DNA from: Candidatus Enterenecus stercoripullorum
Lineage (GTDB): Bacteria; Bacillota; Clostridia; Oscillospirales; Oscillospiraceae
NCBI GenBank assembly: GCA_018716015.1
Contig: DVKM01000029.1
Span: 1-59,954, forward strand
Direction: 5' to 3'
Length of the DNA stretch: 59,954 nt
Shown: piece after piece, positions 48,820 through 56,906 of the stretch
Layout of the letters: the number at the start of each line of letters is the position of its first letter
Position numbering within the stretch: position 1 is the stretch's first letter
Notes under the pieces: model-generated
The model's database searches: none
Seen by the model: the letters and a program-made list of their open reading frames with translations, nothing else
Told to the model about the DNA's origin: nothing
Made by a program: the position numbers and the translations under genes

Positions 48820-50456
48820 TGGCGCGGCAGTCTATTGCATCAAAACCAGTTGGGACTACTATAAAAATCAATGAGTTTGGATCACCTGTGGAATACATCA
48901 TTGTTCACCATGGGAGACCGAGTGACATGTATTCTGAGACCTGCGATGGAACGTGGGTGTGGAGAGTTGATCAGGGAGAGGCTCGCAGATATGCTGATTC
49001 CAGCACTGCATATTCTACCAGCGAAATCAATGCGCATCTAAACGGTGATTTTCTGGATCGATACGATGAAGATTTTCGCAACGCCATCAAAGATGTGAAA
49101 ATTCCGAGTACCTATGCTAACTATTCTAACGAAGTTAATAGCGGAGAAAATGGCTTACCGTGCAAGGCATTTATACTTGGATATAAAGAGATGGGAGCAG
49201 GTCATGCAACTTTTGATTCAATGATCTGTGTTGACGGGGCAGTACTGGACTATTTCAAAGAAGATGCTGTAAATCGACGCAAAGGAAACAGAAACCTTCA
49301 TTATTGGACAAGAAGTAGCATCACTATAAATTCCAGGATTGTAACTGTGTCTGGCTATGGTGGCTCGGGGAACTTTTCCGCAGATATAAGCGTCACGAGC
49401 CAAGTGCCAACAATTCGCCCCGCCCTTATTCTGCCTTCGACTGTATATGTGGATGATGACGGGAGCGTAGTCCTAAACCAGCCGCCCACGGCGCCCGGAA
49501 GCATCAACGTGACCAACGTGGTAGCGGGAAATAAGGCCGCCATCGCCGTCACGGCAGCCACAGACCCGGACGGAACCATCGCAAGCTATATCTATGACCG
49601 GAGCGTGGATGGGAGTGCATGGCAGCAGATCGCCAACGTCAACGCTCGCTCCTATCAGGATATGGTGAGCGCGGATTGGGGAACTGTGGCCTATCGGGTG
49701 TGCGCTGTTGACAATGATGGGGCCAGCGGCCCCTATGTGACCAGCAATACCAGCGTGGTCAATTCTGGGTGGGTGATTCTGTCTGGCCCTGCCGATGCCA
49801 TGGGGAGCAAACCTGCGCCGTTTGAGTTTGCGGTGACACCGTCCATCTCCGGTGTGACCCAATCTAGCAACATCTCCGTGGAGATCACCTTAGACGGGGT
49901 AAGTGTGTACAGTCAGGCGGTGAGGGCTGGAACTGAAATCACCGTCGGTATTGACACCCGGATCATGAAAACCGGCAACCACAGCATTGTGGTGACTGGC
50001 ACCTGTGCGGGCTATGTCCCGGCAAGCAAAGAATATACTTTCTCAGTCCCCAGTATCGACCTGAGTGACGGTGGGCGGCTGGAGCAGCTGGAAGGGCCGG
50101 ACGGTCAGGCCATTTTCCCCGTGACCCTGCCCCGTGCGGTGGTTGGGCTTGATGTCTACGGCGTAGAGAGCAAGGTGCATTCTGGTGCATATACCGGGAG
50201 CGGGACATACGGCAGCGGCAACCGAAACACCCTAAATTTTGACTTTGAGCCGAAACTGGTCATCATCCAGGGAACCAGCGGGAGAACGGCCATCCTGACC
50301 AAACCGTCCGGCATCGGCGTGAGTATTGGCCCGTCTGACACCGCCCAGATCAATGTGACGTGGAATGGCAACAGCGTGAGCTGGTATAGCAGACAGAACG
50401 CCGCCAACCAGATGAACACCAATAGCGAGAGCTATTCCTATACCGCATTCGGATAA
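48819..50456 (+). CDS. Receptor-binding tail protein: DUF6273-like + fibronectin III-like domains
   Basis: 545 aa. Residues 10-220 resemble DUF6273 (WVWRVDQGEARRYADSSTAYS, the ending IRPALILPSTVYVDDDGSVV), a lectin-like domain found in Firmicutes surface and phage proteins. Residues 225-315 form a fibronectin-III-like repeat (APGSINVTNVV to VAYRVCAVDNDGAS). Residues 325-410 are another Ig-like fold. The C-terminal 110 residues are a separate beta domain (TLNFDFEPKLVIIQGT). The first domain is coded by clearly AT-richer DNA than the rest, suggesting recent exchange. Confidence 0.78.
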   Translation: MARQSIASKPVGTTIKINEFGSPVEYIIVHHGRPSDMYSETCDGTWVWRVDQGEARRYADSSTAYSTSEINAHLNGDFLDRYDEDFRNAIKDVKIPSTYANYSNEVNSGENGLPCKAFILGYKEMGAGHATFDSMICVDGAVLDYFKEDAVNRRKGNRNLHYWTRSSITINSRIVTVSGYGGSGNFSADISVTSQVPTIRPALILPSTVYVDDDGSVVLNQPPTAPGSINVTNVVAGNKAAIAVTAATDPDGTIASYIYDRSVDGSAWQQIANVNARSYQDMVSADWGTVAYRVCAVDNDGASGPYVTSNTSVVNSGWVILSGPADAMGSKPAPFEFAVTPSISGVTQSSNISVEITLDGVSVYSQAVRAGTEITVGIDTRIMKTGNHSIVVTGTCAGYVPASKEYTFSVPSIDLSDGGRLEQLEGPDGQAIFPVTLPRAVVGLDVYGVESKVHSGAYTGSGTYGSGNRNTLNFDFEPKLVIIQGTSGRTAILTKPSGIGVSIGPSDTAQINVTWNGNSVSWYSRQNAANQMNTNSESYSYTAFG

Positions 50457-50471
50457 GGAGGAAACGAACCC

Positions 50472-51119
50472 ATGAAGATCATAGCGAAAACCCCGGCCAG
50501 CAACGGGGCTTACCCGCCCCCCCAGGATTGGGGCGGGCTTGTGCCACCGGAGGGCTACTATCAGTGGCCGGATAGCCTGGACACGGCTGATTTTTACGTT
50601 CACAGCGGCTTTGTGACGCTGACCACAGCCCGCAACCTGGTCATGGACTACGAACCGAACACTGAGGCGTGGGAGGCGTGGAAGAGCACACAGCCAGACC
50701 CTATTGACGAGGCCAAAGTCAAGAAAGAGGCGGATCTGTCCGCCGCCTGTAATGCGGCCATCGTGGAGGGCATGGACGTGGAGACCGTCCAGGGAACAGA
50801 GCATTTCAGCCTGGAAGAGACTGACCAGATCAACCTGACTGCGGCGCACAGCGCGATCCAGGCCGGGGCACCCGGCTATCCATATCATGCAGATGGGAAG
50901 CTGTGCCGGATGTTTGCGGCCCAGGAGATCAACGCGATTTCCGCCGCCTCCATCGCGCACAAGCTGTATCACACAACGCTGTGCAACCATCTCCTTACCT
51001 GGGTGAGACGGGCAGAGACCATCGAAGAGGTTAACGGCATCACCTATACCGCCGAGGGTATGCCCGAGGATCTCGCGGCCAACATGGCGCAGATCCTCTC
51101 CACCGCTCAAAATGGGTAG
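50472..51119 (+). CDS. Fibre-associated protein with DUF4376-like C-terminus
   Basis: 215 aa. The N-terminal part is Pro/Trp-rich (PPPQDWGGLVPPEGYYQWPD). The second half (SLEETDQINLTAAHSAI, PYHADGKLCRMF) matches the pattern of DUF4376-type tail proteins. It may act in fibre assembly. The end overlaps the next gene by 8 bp. Confidence 0.7.
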   Translation: MKIIAKTPASNGAYPPPQDWGGLVPPEGYYQWPDSLDTADFYVHSGFVTLTTARNLVMDYEPNTEAWEAWKSTQPDPIDEAKVKKEADLSAACNAAIVEGMDVETVQGTEHFSLEETDQINLTAAHSAIQAGAPGYPYHADGKLCRMFAAQEINAISAASIAHKLYHTTLCNHLLTWVRRAETIEEVNGITYTAEGMPEDLAANMAQILSTAQNG

Positions 51120-51564
51120 GGCGGGGCGTTACGTCCTTTCCATGCTCCTGTGGACATGGGGCGGGGCGGTTTATTTCCTACTCGAAGTGGCCTGGAAAAC
51201 CATAGGGGGCCACCCGGAGCGGATTAGCTGGACGATGCTGGTGGTGGCGGTGATTCTTTGTATCCCGATCGAGCGGTGCGGGGCGGAAGCGCCGTGGGAT
51301 TGGCCCATATGGCTCCAGGCGGTGGCCTGCGCTACCCTTGTGACAGCCGTGGAGCTGGTGGCCGGGGTTGTGCTCAATATCTGGCTGGGGCTTGACATAT
51401 GGGACTACTCTCATCTGCCATTAAACTTCCTGGGGCAGATATGCCCGCAATTCTCCGCCCTGTGGGTGGGACTATGCCTTGTGTTTGTGCCTGTCTTTGA
51501 CTGGCTGCGCTGGGCCGTTGCGGGCGGTGAAAGGCCGCATTACACCTGGATGCTTAATTTTTGA
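51112..51564 (+). CDS. CmpB-like (putative ABC-transporter type IV) membrane protein
   Basis: 150 aa with about four membrane segments. VELVAGVVLNIWLGLDIWDYSHLP-LNFLGQICPQFS matches the CmpB-like family found widely in Firmicutes genomes and prophages. No ATPase is encoded nearby, so a transporter role is unproven. Position before the lysis genes suggests a late or lysogenic-conversion role. Confidence 0.75.
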   Translation: MGRAGRYVLSMLLWTWGGAVYFLLEVAWKTIGGHPERISWTMLVVAVILCIPIERCGAEAPWDWPIWLQAVACATLVTAVELVAGVVLNIWLGLDIWDYSHLPLNFLGQICPQFSALWVGLCLVFVPVFDWLRWAVAGGERPHYTWMLNF

Positions 51565-51580
51565 TGAGGGGGTGAATCCA

Positions 51581-51919
51581 ATGGTCCAGATGGATCTAGG
51601 GGCGCTTGCGGCAACGTTTATCGCGGCCCTGGGCATCCCCAGCACGATCATGGGGCTGTTTGTTTGGCGCCTGAAGAAATCGGTCGAGGCAAGGGATAAA
51701 GAGCAGGAGGCCCGAGCCAAGGCCCAGCAGGATTTTTTGGTATTGCTTGTACAGGGAAACCAGGCGGCTATCGCGCTGGGGGAGGCGACTGCCCACGCCA
51801 TGCAACGGGGACATACCAACGGCGACATGGAGGCCGCACTGAAGTATGCCACCCGTATCAAGCACGATCAGAAAGAATTTTTAAACAAACAAGGCGTGCA
51901 CGCCTTGATGAGCGAATGA
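51581..51919 (+). CDS. Small protein with N-terminal membrane helix, lysis cassette
   Basis: 112 aa. One TM segment at about 6-27 (ALAATFIAALGIPSTIMGLFVW) is followed by a charged coiled coil. Start ATG 51581 after GAGGGGGTG; the track start lies in the preceding gene. The layout resembles XhlA-type holin partners, but the identity is uncertain. It lies 13 bp before the holin gene. Confidence 0.68.
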   Translation: MVQMDLGALAATFIAALGIPSTIMGLFVWRLKKSVEARDKEQEARAKAQQDFLVLLVQGNQAAIALGEATAHAMQRGHTNGDMEAALKYATRIKHDQKEFLNKQGVHALMSE

Positions 51920-51932
51920 GGAGGACATATCA

Positions 51933-52232
51933 ATGGAAAATCTTGCTGTATTGCTACCGGTCATTGGTTTGCTGGTGGCCCTGACCAACATTGTCACCCA
52001 GGTGCTCAAACGGATGACCTGGGATAAGATGCCTACCAATGTAGTGGCCGTGATCGTAGCTATGGTCTTGACTGTGGCAGCCGGAATTGCCTATTGCCAG
52101 CTGAAGGGCTTGGCTATCACCTGGTATCTGGTGGTGGGCCTGATCGTGGGCGGCTTTGCGGTGGCCTATGCGGCCATGTTTGGTTTTGATAAGCTGAAAG
52201 AAATTCTGAACTGGGGTGACAAGGATGGCTAA
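51933..52232 (+). CDS. Phage holin
   Basis: 99 aa with three membrane segments (LPVIGLLVALTNIVTQVL, VVAVIVAMVLTVAAGIAYC, YLVVGLIVGGFAVAYAAMFG) and a charged C-terminus. Forms membrane lesions that time lysis. Overlaps the endolysin start by 8 bp. Confidence 0.9.
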   Translation: MENLAVLLPVIGLLVALTNIVTQVLKRMTWDKMPTNVVAVIVAMVLTVAAGIAYCQLKGLAITWYLVVGLIVGGFAVAYAAMFGFDKLKEILNWGDKDG

Positions 52233-53055
52233 GATCATGACCGCGGCTGCTTTTGTAGCCAAGGCCAAGGAAATCGCCACTGGCCACAAGACCACCTATA
52301 TGCTGGGCCCCTGGGGTTGGCCTTGCAACCAGAAGATGATTACTCGGGCCACCACCAACGGCAGCAATGCCCAGACCAACAAGCAATGGCTGTCCTACGC
52401 CTATGCTATTGAGGACGAGGGGTTTATTTTCGATTGTGTTGGGCTAATCAAGGGTATCCTGTGGGGCTGGTCCGGGGATATGTCCAGGACCTACGGCGGC
52501 GCTGGATATGCCTGCAATGGTCTGCCGGATCTCGACGCTGGCGGCATGATCAAAAGCTGCCCCGATGTATCCACTGACTTCTCCAACATTGTGCCGGGTG
52601 AAGTGGTATACATGCCCGGTCACATCGGAATCTATGTAGGGGATGGCGTGGTATCCGAGTCCACGCCCAAATGGAACTGGGGCGTGCAGCTGTCTACCTG
52701 CACCAATGTGTCCAAGACGAAGGTACCGGGCACAGTCGGCCAGAGGACTTGGACGAGCCACGGGCGTATCCCTTGGGTGGACTACGAGACCGCGGAAGAA
52801 ACTAAGGAGGATGAAGACGATATGGTTAGATACGAAAGACTGAGCGATATCCCGGAGGGGAGCGACTTCCGGGCCATCATTAATGACCTGATGGACGCTA
52901 AGATTATCAATGGTGATGGGTCTGATCCGGACGGCAATGAAGACCGTATTGACTTGAGCCATGATATGGTACGGCTGTTGGTCTTTAATTACCGTGCCGG
53001 TGTGTATGAGGAGGCAATCAAAGCCGCCGGTAAGGACCCGGATCAGTACAAATGA
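52225..53055 (+). CDS. Endolysin with NlpC/P60-type peptidase domain
   Basis: 276 aa. The catalytic Cys is in EGFIFDCVGLIKG (about residue 71) and the His in PGHIGIYVGDGVV, the usual Cys-His pair of NlpC/P60 enzymes that cut peptidoglycan stem peptides. The C-terminal 70 residues (SDIPEGSDFRAIINDLMDAKII) look like a wall-binding module. ATG 52225 is preferred over GTG/ATG further upstream. Overlaps the next gene by 4 bp. Confidence 0.9.
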   Translation: MAKIMTAAAFVAKAKEIATGHKTTYMLGPWGWPCNQKMITRATTNGSNAQTNKQWLSYAYAIEDEGFIFDCVGLIKGILWGWSGDMSRTYGGAGYACNGLPDLDAGGMIKSCPDVSTDFSNIVPGEVVYMPGHIGIYVGDGVVSESTPKWNWGVQLSTCTNVSKTKVPGTVGQRTWTSHGRIPWVDYETAEETKEDEDDMVRYERLSDIPEGSDFRAIINDLMDAKIINGDGSDPDGNEDRIDLSHDMVRLLVFNYRAGVYEEAIKAAGKDPDQYK

Positions 53056-53468
53056 AGATCCGGGCATCTACGCTGGCCCTGTGCGTGGCCTACATAGCGG
53101 CCTGCGTGGCCATCCTGTACGCGCTCAACCATGGCGGCATCCGGCTGCTATTCGCGTTGGTGACGTTGGTAAGTGGGGCCTTTCTGGGCTGGCTACTATG
53201 CTGGCTCCATGACCGTGGGGCCCTGACCTACAGCCATGTCATTGTCTCCTGGCTGATCGTAAACGGTACCTGTGTGCTATGGGGGGTGCTATACCTGGCG
53301 GCGGTCGGCGCGGAGCAGATCGCGGAGACCCTGGGCCGGTATGTGGTGACAGAGCTGCTAGGCACAGTCTGCTTTGCTCTGGCCAAAGCAACTGTCGAAA
53401 ATCTGAGCAAAAATAATAGCTGGCCGGATAAGACCAGCAAAAGCAGCGAGATCAAGAAGGATCTATAA
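53052..53468 (+). CDS. Small membrane protein at the prophage right end
   Basis: 138 aa with four hydrophobic segments and a Lys/Ser-rich C-terminus (SWPDKTSKSSEIKKDL). Coupled to the endolysin gene. It may aid lysis or be a lysogenic-conversion gene; nothing in the sequence decides. The last gene before attR. Confidence 0.72.
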   Translation: MKIRASTLALCVAYIAACVAILYALNHGGIRLLFALVTLVSGAFLGWLLCWLHDRGALTYSHVIVSWLIVNGTCVLWGVLYLAAVGAEQIAETLGRYVVTELLGTVCFALAKATVENLSKNNSWPDKTSKSSEIKKDL

Positions 53469-53480
53469 CTGCATAGATTC

Positions 53481-53500
53481 GCTAACTGTATTGCTAACTA
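53481..53500 (+). repeat. Candidate integrase arm-type sites near attR
   Basis: GCTAACT-GTATT-GCTAACT, two units 12 bp apart, 17 of 20 positions identical to 14861-14880. It lies about 100 bp inside attR. Confidence 0.6.
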
Positions 53501-53550
53501 CTGGTCACATCACGCTATATTTTCACACAGGTTTTCACGCCAAATGCCGA

Positions 53551-53598
53551 GAAAACGAAAAACCCCGAATCCGTTGGGATACAACGGGTTCGGGGTTT
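53551..53598 (-). terminator. Phage-supplied terminator for the restored tRNA-Ser(GCT)
   Basis: On the minus strand, a 16-bp stem (AACCCCGAACCCGTTG with one G-U) is followed by TTTTTCGTTTT just past the tRNA 3' end. It replaces the host terminator that was left at 14725-14758. Confidence 0.85.
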
Positions 53599-53601
53599 AT
53601 T

Positions 53602-53663
53602 TGGCGCGGAAGGAGGGATTTGAACCCTCGCGCGGCTTTCACCGCCTACTCCCTTAGCAGGGG
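53602..53663 (-). repeat. attR: direct repeat with attL
   Basis: 62 bp identical to 14761-14822, spanning the 3' part of the tRNA from the anticodon loop to CCA. Confidence 0.95.
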
Positions 53664-53692
53664 AGCCCCTTCGGCCTCTTGGGTACTTCCGC
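53602..53692 (-). tRNA. tRNA-Ser(GCT), intact, hybrid of host 5' and phage 3' halves
   Basis: 91 nt including encoded CCA. Acceptor GCGGAAG/CTTCCGC, anticodon stem CTCCC/GGGAG with loop CTGCTAA (anticodon GCT), a long variable arm typical of class II tRNAs, and TTCAAAT T loop. The 3' 62 nt come from the phage att core, so integration regenerates a complete gene. Confidence 0.96.
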
Positions 53693-53730
53693 AGGCAGAA
53701 TGGTAACGCTGACAGACAGCCTATTTTATT

Positions 53731-53817
53731 TGGCGGAGAGAGTGGGATTCGAACCCACGGCCCTTGCGGGTCACCGGTTTTCAAGACCGGCTCCTTAAAC
53801 CACTCGGACATCTCTCC
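53731..53817 (-). tRNA. tRNA-Ser(TGA)
   Basis: 87 nt including CCA. Acceptor GGAGAGA/TCTCTCC, anticodon loop CTTGAAA (anticodon TGA), long variable arm and GTTCGAATC T loop. It lies 38 bp upstream (in transcription) of tRNA-Ser(GCT) and was probably co-transcribed with it. Confidence 0.97.
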
Positions 53818-53900
53818 AGGTGGAGCAACCGCTCAAGTGCAAAAACTATCTTACCATATACCCACAGGTTTGTCAATGTGAAAATTCTCAGCGTGGCCCC

Positions 53901-53929
53901 TTGACAACGGGACTTTACTCCATTAAAAT
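53901..53929 (+). promoter_or_regulatory. Sigma-A promoter of the T-box/leuA unit
   Basis: TTGACA, 17 bp, TAAAAT. Confidence 0.85.
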
Positions 53930-53935
53930 AGAACA

Positions 53936-54201
53936 AACAAAAGGCGCAGATGGGAAGAAGGCATGGATGACCCCGCTTCAGAGAACCGGTGGCAGGTGGA
54001 AACCGGTGCGGAGGGCCGTGCGAATACTGGCCCCGGAGCCGCCGCCCCGAACCGTAGATGCAGTAGGGACGGACGGGCGATCCCGTTACAGGTCAAGGCC
54101 TTGCTGGAGGCCGGTGAGCGCCCCTGGGTAACCCGGGGCGGAATTAGGGTGGTACCGCGTAAGTTTACGCCCCTGACGATTTACAGTCGGGGGCGTTTTT
54201 T
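53936..54201 (+). promoter_or_regulatory. T-box riboswitch leader of leuA
   Basis: The hallmark AGGGTGGTACCGCG at about 54146 pairs with an uncharged tRNA acceptor. It is followed by a terminator (CGCCCCTGAC / GTCGGGGGCG plus TTTTTT, 54169-54201). Stem I lies upstream, with the AG-bulge/loop region near CAGAGAACCGG. After GAATA in the specifier region comes CTG, a Leu codon, which fits regulation of leuA by uncharged tRNA-Leu. The specifier assignment is inference; the T-box itself is clear. Confidence 0.93.
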
Positions 54202-54233
54202 GTTCCCCCGCATGAGCCAAAGGAGGACTCGCT

Positions 54234-55931
54234 ATGAACTTGAAACCCGGATTTCACAAGTACATTCCCTTCCAGCCCCAGCCCATTGAGGGCCGCACCT
54301 GGCCGGATCACACCATCCAGAAGGCGCCCATCTGGTGTTCGGTGGACCTGCGGGACGGCAACCAGGCCCTGATCGATCCCATGAACCTTCAGGAAAAGCT
54401 GGAGTACTTCCACACCCTGGTGGACATCGGGGTAAAGGAGATTGAGATCGGTTTTCCCTCTGCTTCGGAGACGGAGTTCGAGATCTGCCGGGAGCTGATC
54501 GAGGGAGGGCATATTCCAGACGACGTGACTATCCAGGTGCTGGTCCAGGCCCGGGAGCACCTGATCCGCCGCACTTTTGAGGCCATTGACGGGGCCAAAA
54601 ACGTGATTCTCCACTTCTACAACTCTACCTCTACACTCCAGCGCAAGGTGGTGTTCCACGCCGACTGCGACGCCATCACCAAGATTGCCACCGACGCGGC
54701 CGACCTGATCTACGAGATGGCCCAGCCGGTGATCGCCAAGGGGATGAATCTGCGCTATGAGTACTCCCCAGAGTCCTTTATGGGTACCGAGATGGACTAT
54801 GCCGCCGAGATCTGCGCTGCCGTGCTGGACCACCTCCACGCCACGCCGGAAAACCCGGTGATTCTCAACCTGCCTACCACGGTGGAGAACTGCATGCCCA
54901 ACCAGTTTGCCGATATGCTGGAGTATTTTCTCCGCAAGCTGAAGGGCAAGGAACGGGCCATTATCTCCCTGCATCCCCACAATGACCGAGGCACCGGTGT
55001 AGCCACCACCGAGTTGGGTCTGCTGGCGGGGGCGCAGCGGGTGGAAGCCACCCTTTTCGGAAACGGGGAGCGCACCGGCAACGTGGATATGGTCACCCTG
55101 GCCATGAATCTGTGGAGTCAGGGCATCGACCCAGAACTGGACTTCCACGACATCAACAAGATTCGGGACATGTATGAGCGGTGCACCAAGATGAAGGTGG
55201 GCGAGCGCCAGCCCTATGTGGGCCAGTTGGTGTTCACCGCCTTCTCCGGCAGCCATCAGGACGCCATCAACAAGGGCTTCCGCTATATGGAGGAGAGCGG
55301 CACCGATATGTGGGAGGTGCCCTACCTGCCCATAGACCCGGCGGACGTGGGCCGGCAGTACGAGCCCATCATCCGCATCAACTCCCAGTCCGGCAAGGGC
55401 GGGGCGGCCTTCGTCATGCAGCACACCTTCGGCTATGATCTACCAAAAGCTATGCACACGGAGTTTGGCGCCATTGTCCAGAAGGAGACTGACCGGGTGG
55501 GCAAGGAACTCCAGCCCCAGCAGATCTTTGATCTGTTTGACAAGGAGTACCTGTCCGCCCCTAAGACCTATCAGCTGGTGCGCCACAGCTTTCAGGAAGA
55601 CGCTCGCCACGGGGATGCCAGCTGGGTGAAGTTCCAGGGGGAGATTAGCTACAAGGGCAAGACCATGGCAGCCAGCGGCGAGGGCAACGGCCCCATCGAT
55701 GCCTTCTTCAACGCCCTGCACAGTATGCCCGAGGGGGCCATCGACGGCTACCAGTTCGTGGACTATCAGGAGCACGCCATTTCCTCCGGCTCGGACACTC
55801 AGGCGGTGTGCTACATTCACCTGAAGGACCCCAAGGGTGAGGACGTGTTCGGTGTGGGCAAGAGCCATAATATCAACCGGGCGTCCCTGCGGGCCATTCT
55901 GAACGCCATCAACCGCTCCCTGTTGAAATAG
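54234..55931 (+). CDS. leuA: 2-isopropylmalate synthase
   Basis: First committed step of leucine synthesis: acetyl-CoA plus 2-ketoisovalerate gives 2-isopropylmalate. 565 aa, the longer LeuA type. The DRE-TIM barrel has SVDLRDGNQAL at the active-site start, the metal-binding HPHNDRGTG, and the C-terminal LeuA dimer/regulatory domain from about residue 440 (GNGPIDAFFNAL, SDTQAVCYIHL). RBS AAAGGAGG. Controlled by the T-box leader directly upstream. Confidence 0.97.
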   Translation: MNLKPGFHKYIPFQPQPIEGRTWPDHTIQKAPIWCSVDLRDGNQALIDPMNLQEKLEYFHTLVDIGVKEIEIGFPSASETEFEICRELIEGGHIPDDVTIQVLVQAREHLIRRTFEAIDGAKNVILHFYNSTSTLQRKVVFHADCDAITKIATDAADLIYEMAQPVIAKGMNLRYEYSPESFMGTEMDYAAEICAAVLDHLHATPENPVILNLPTTVENCMPNQFADMLEYFLRKLKGKERAIISLHPHNDRGTGVATTELGLLAGAQRVEATLFGNGERTGNVDMVTLAMNLWSQGIDPELDFHDINKIRDMYERCTKMKVGERQPYVGQLVFTAFSGSHQDAINKGFRYMEESGTDMWEVPYLPIDPADVGRQYEPIIRINSQSGKGGAAFVMQHTFGYDLPKAMHTEFGAIVQKETDRVGKELQPQQIFDLFDKEYLSAPKTYQLVRHSFQEDARHGDASWVKFQGEISYKGKTMAASGEGNGPIDAFFNALHSMPEGAIDGYQFVDYQEHAISSGSDTQAVCYIHLKDPKGEDVFGVGKSHNINRASLRAILNAINRSLLK

Positions 55932-55992
55932 CAGCTTGCCATCGGTGGGGTGGATATGATAGGATGAAGAAAAACATCATAGGAAGGCTGGG

Positions 55993-56832
55993 ATGACCGT
56001 GAAAACTGCCGCGTTTATCGGCACTGGAAATATGGGGGGCGCTCTGGCCAGGGCAGCTTGCCGGGCCATCGGGCCGGGGGAGGTGGTGCTGGCCAACCGC
56101 ACGCTTCAAAAAGCAGAGGACCTTGCCCGGGAGCTGGGCTGCGCCGTGGCGCCGGACAACGCCCAGGCGGTGGAGAGCGCCCGGTATGTCTTTTTGTGTG
56201 TCAAGCCTCAGATGATGGCCGGCGTTCTGGCGGAGCTGGCCCCTGTCCTCCGGCGATGCCATGCGGCAGGGGAGGACAAGGTTCTGATCTCGGTGGCCGC
56301 TGGTCTGCGGCTGGCCGACCTGGCCCGGTCTGTCCAGGGAGCGGGCTATGATCCGGCGATCCTGCGGCTGATGCCCAACACCTGCGTGAGCGTGGGGCAG
56401 GGGGTGACCGCCATGTGCGCCCCGGCTGGAGTCGATGAGAAGGTGCTGGCAGAGGTGGAGAGCACCCTGAGCTGTTCCGGGGTGGTAACCCGGATTCCGG
56501 AAAGCCAGATGGACGCCTTTTCCGCCCTGGCGGGCTGCGGCCCCGCCTTTGTCTGCCTGTTCCTGGAGGCCCTTGCCGACGGCGGAGTCATGGCCGGTCT
56601 GCCTCGGAAGCAGGCCATGGAGTATGCTGCCCGGGTGGTCCTGGGGACCTGTGCCATGGCTTTGGAGCGCGACAAGCACCCTGGCGTCCTCAAGGATGAG
56701 GTCTGCTCACCGGCGGGTTCTACGATCGCCGGTGTGGCCGCGCTGGAGCGAGGGGGCTTCCGGGCCGCCGCCATGGAGGCGGTGCTGGCGGCCTGGCGGC
56801 GCAATGCCGAGCTGGGCAAGAAAAGATATTAA
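55993..56832 (+). CDS. proC: Pyrroline-5-carboxylate reductase
   Basis: NAD(P)H-dependent last step of proline synthesis. N-terminal Rossmann motif AFIGTGNMGGALA; conserved RLMPNTCVSVGQG and the C-terminal DEVCSPAGSTIAGVAALE. 279 aa, full length. It follows leuA after 61 bp and may share its transcript. Confidence 0.96.
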   Translation: MTVKTAAFIGTGNMGGALARAACRAIGPGEVVLANRTLQKAEDLARELGCAVAPDNAQAVESARYVFLCVKPQMMAGVLAELAPVLRRCHAAGEDKVLISVAAGLRLADLARSVQGAGYDPAILRLMPNTCVSVGQGVTAMCAPAGVDEKVLAEVESTLSCSGVVTRIPESQMDAFSALAGCGPAFVCLFLEALADGGVMAGLPRKQAMEYAARVVLGTCAMALERDKHPGVLKDEVCSPAGSTIAGVAALERGGFRAAAMEAVLAAWRRNAELGKKRY

Positions 56833-56844
56833 AAGGCGTAGGAA

Positions 56845-56878
56845 AAAGCGCGCCGACTGCCAGCAGTCGGCGCGCTTT
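56845..56878. terminator. Bidirectional terminator after proC
   Basis: A perfect 16-bp stem AAAGCGCGCCGACTGC / GCAGTCGGCGCGCTTT with a 2-nt gap, A-rich before and T-rich after. Separates proC from the convergent FUSC-like gene. Confidence 0.9.
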
Positions 56879-56906
56879 GACTTGTCAAGACATGGACCAT
56901 CTTTCC

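Larger units (their letters stand above)
14761..53663. mobile_element. Complete temperate prophage, HK97-type head and PBSX-like contractile tail
   Basis: Bounded by identical 62-bp repeats that overlap a tRNA-Ser(GCT) gene. The excised circle would be 38,841 bp. Order: integrase at the left edge, leftward lysogeny block, rightward early/replication genes, small accessory genes, HNH-MTase-TerS-TerL, head, contractile tail, fibres, lysis, attR. All modules needed for a functional phage are present. The only visible lesion in a conserved gene is the in-frame stop in pcfJ. Inducibility cannot be judged from sequence. Confidence 0.96.

Noticed and set aside
46394-51119. Diversity-generating retroelement target in the fibre genes
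   Set aside because: The receptor-binding protein has a lectin-like domain, but no reverse transcriptase or template repeat is present in the window.
14761-53663. CRISPR array
   Set aside because: No regularly spaced direct repeats with unique spacers were found; repeated motifs are iterons, att sites, arm sites and the dispersed palindrome.
54165-55424. 419-aa antisense ORF
   Set aside because: Mirror of leuA and its T-box terminator; no recognisable protein motifs.
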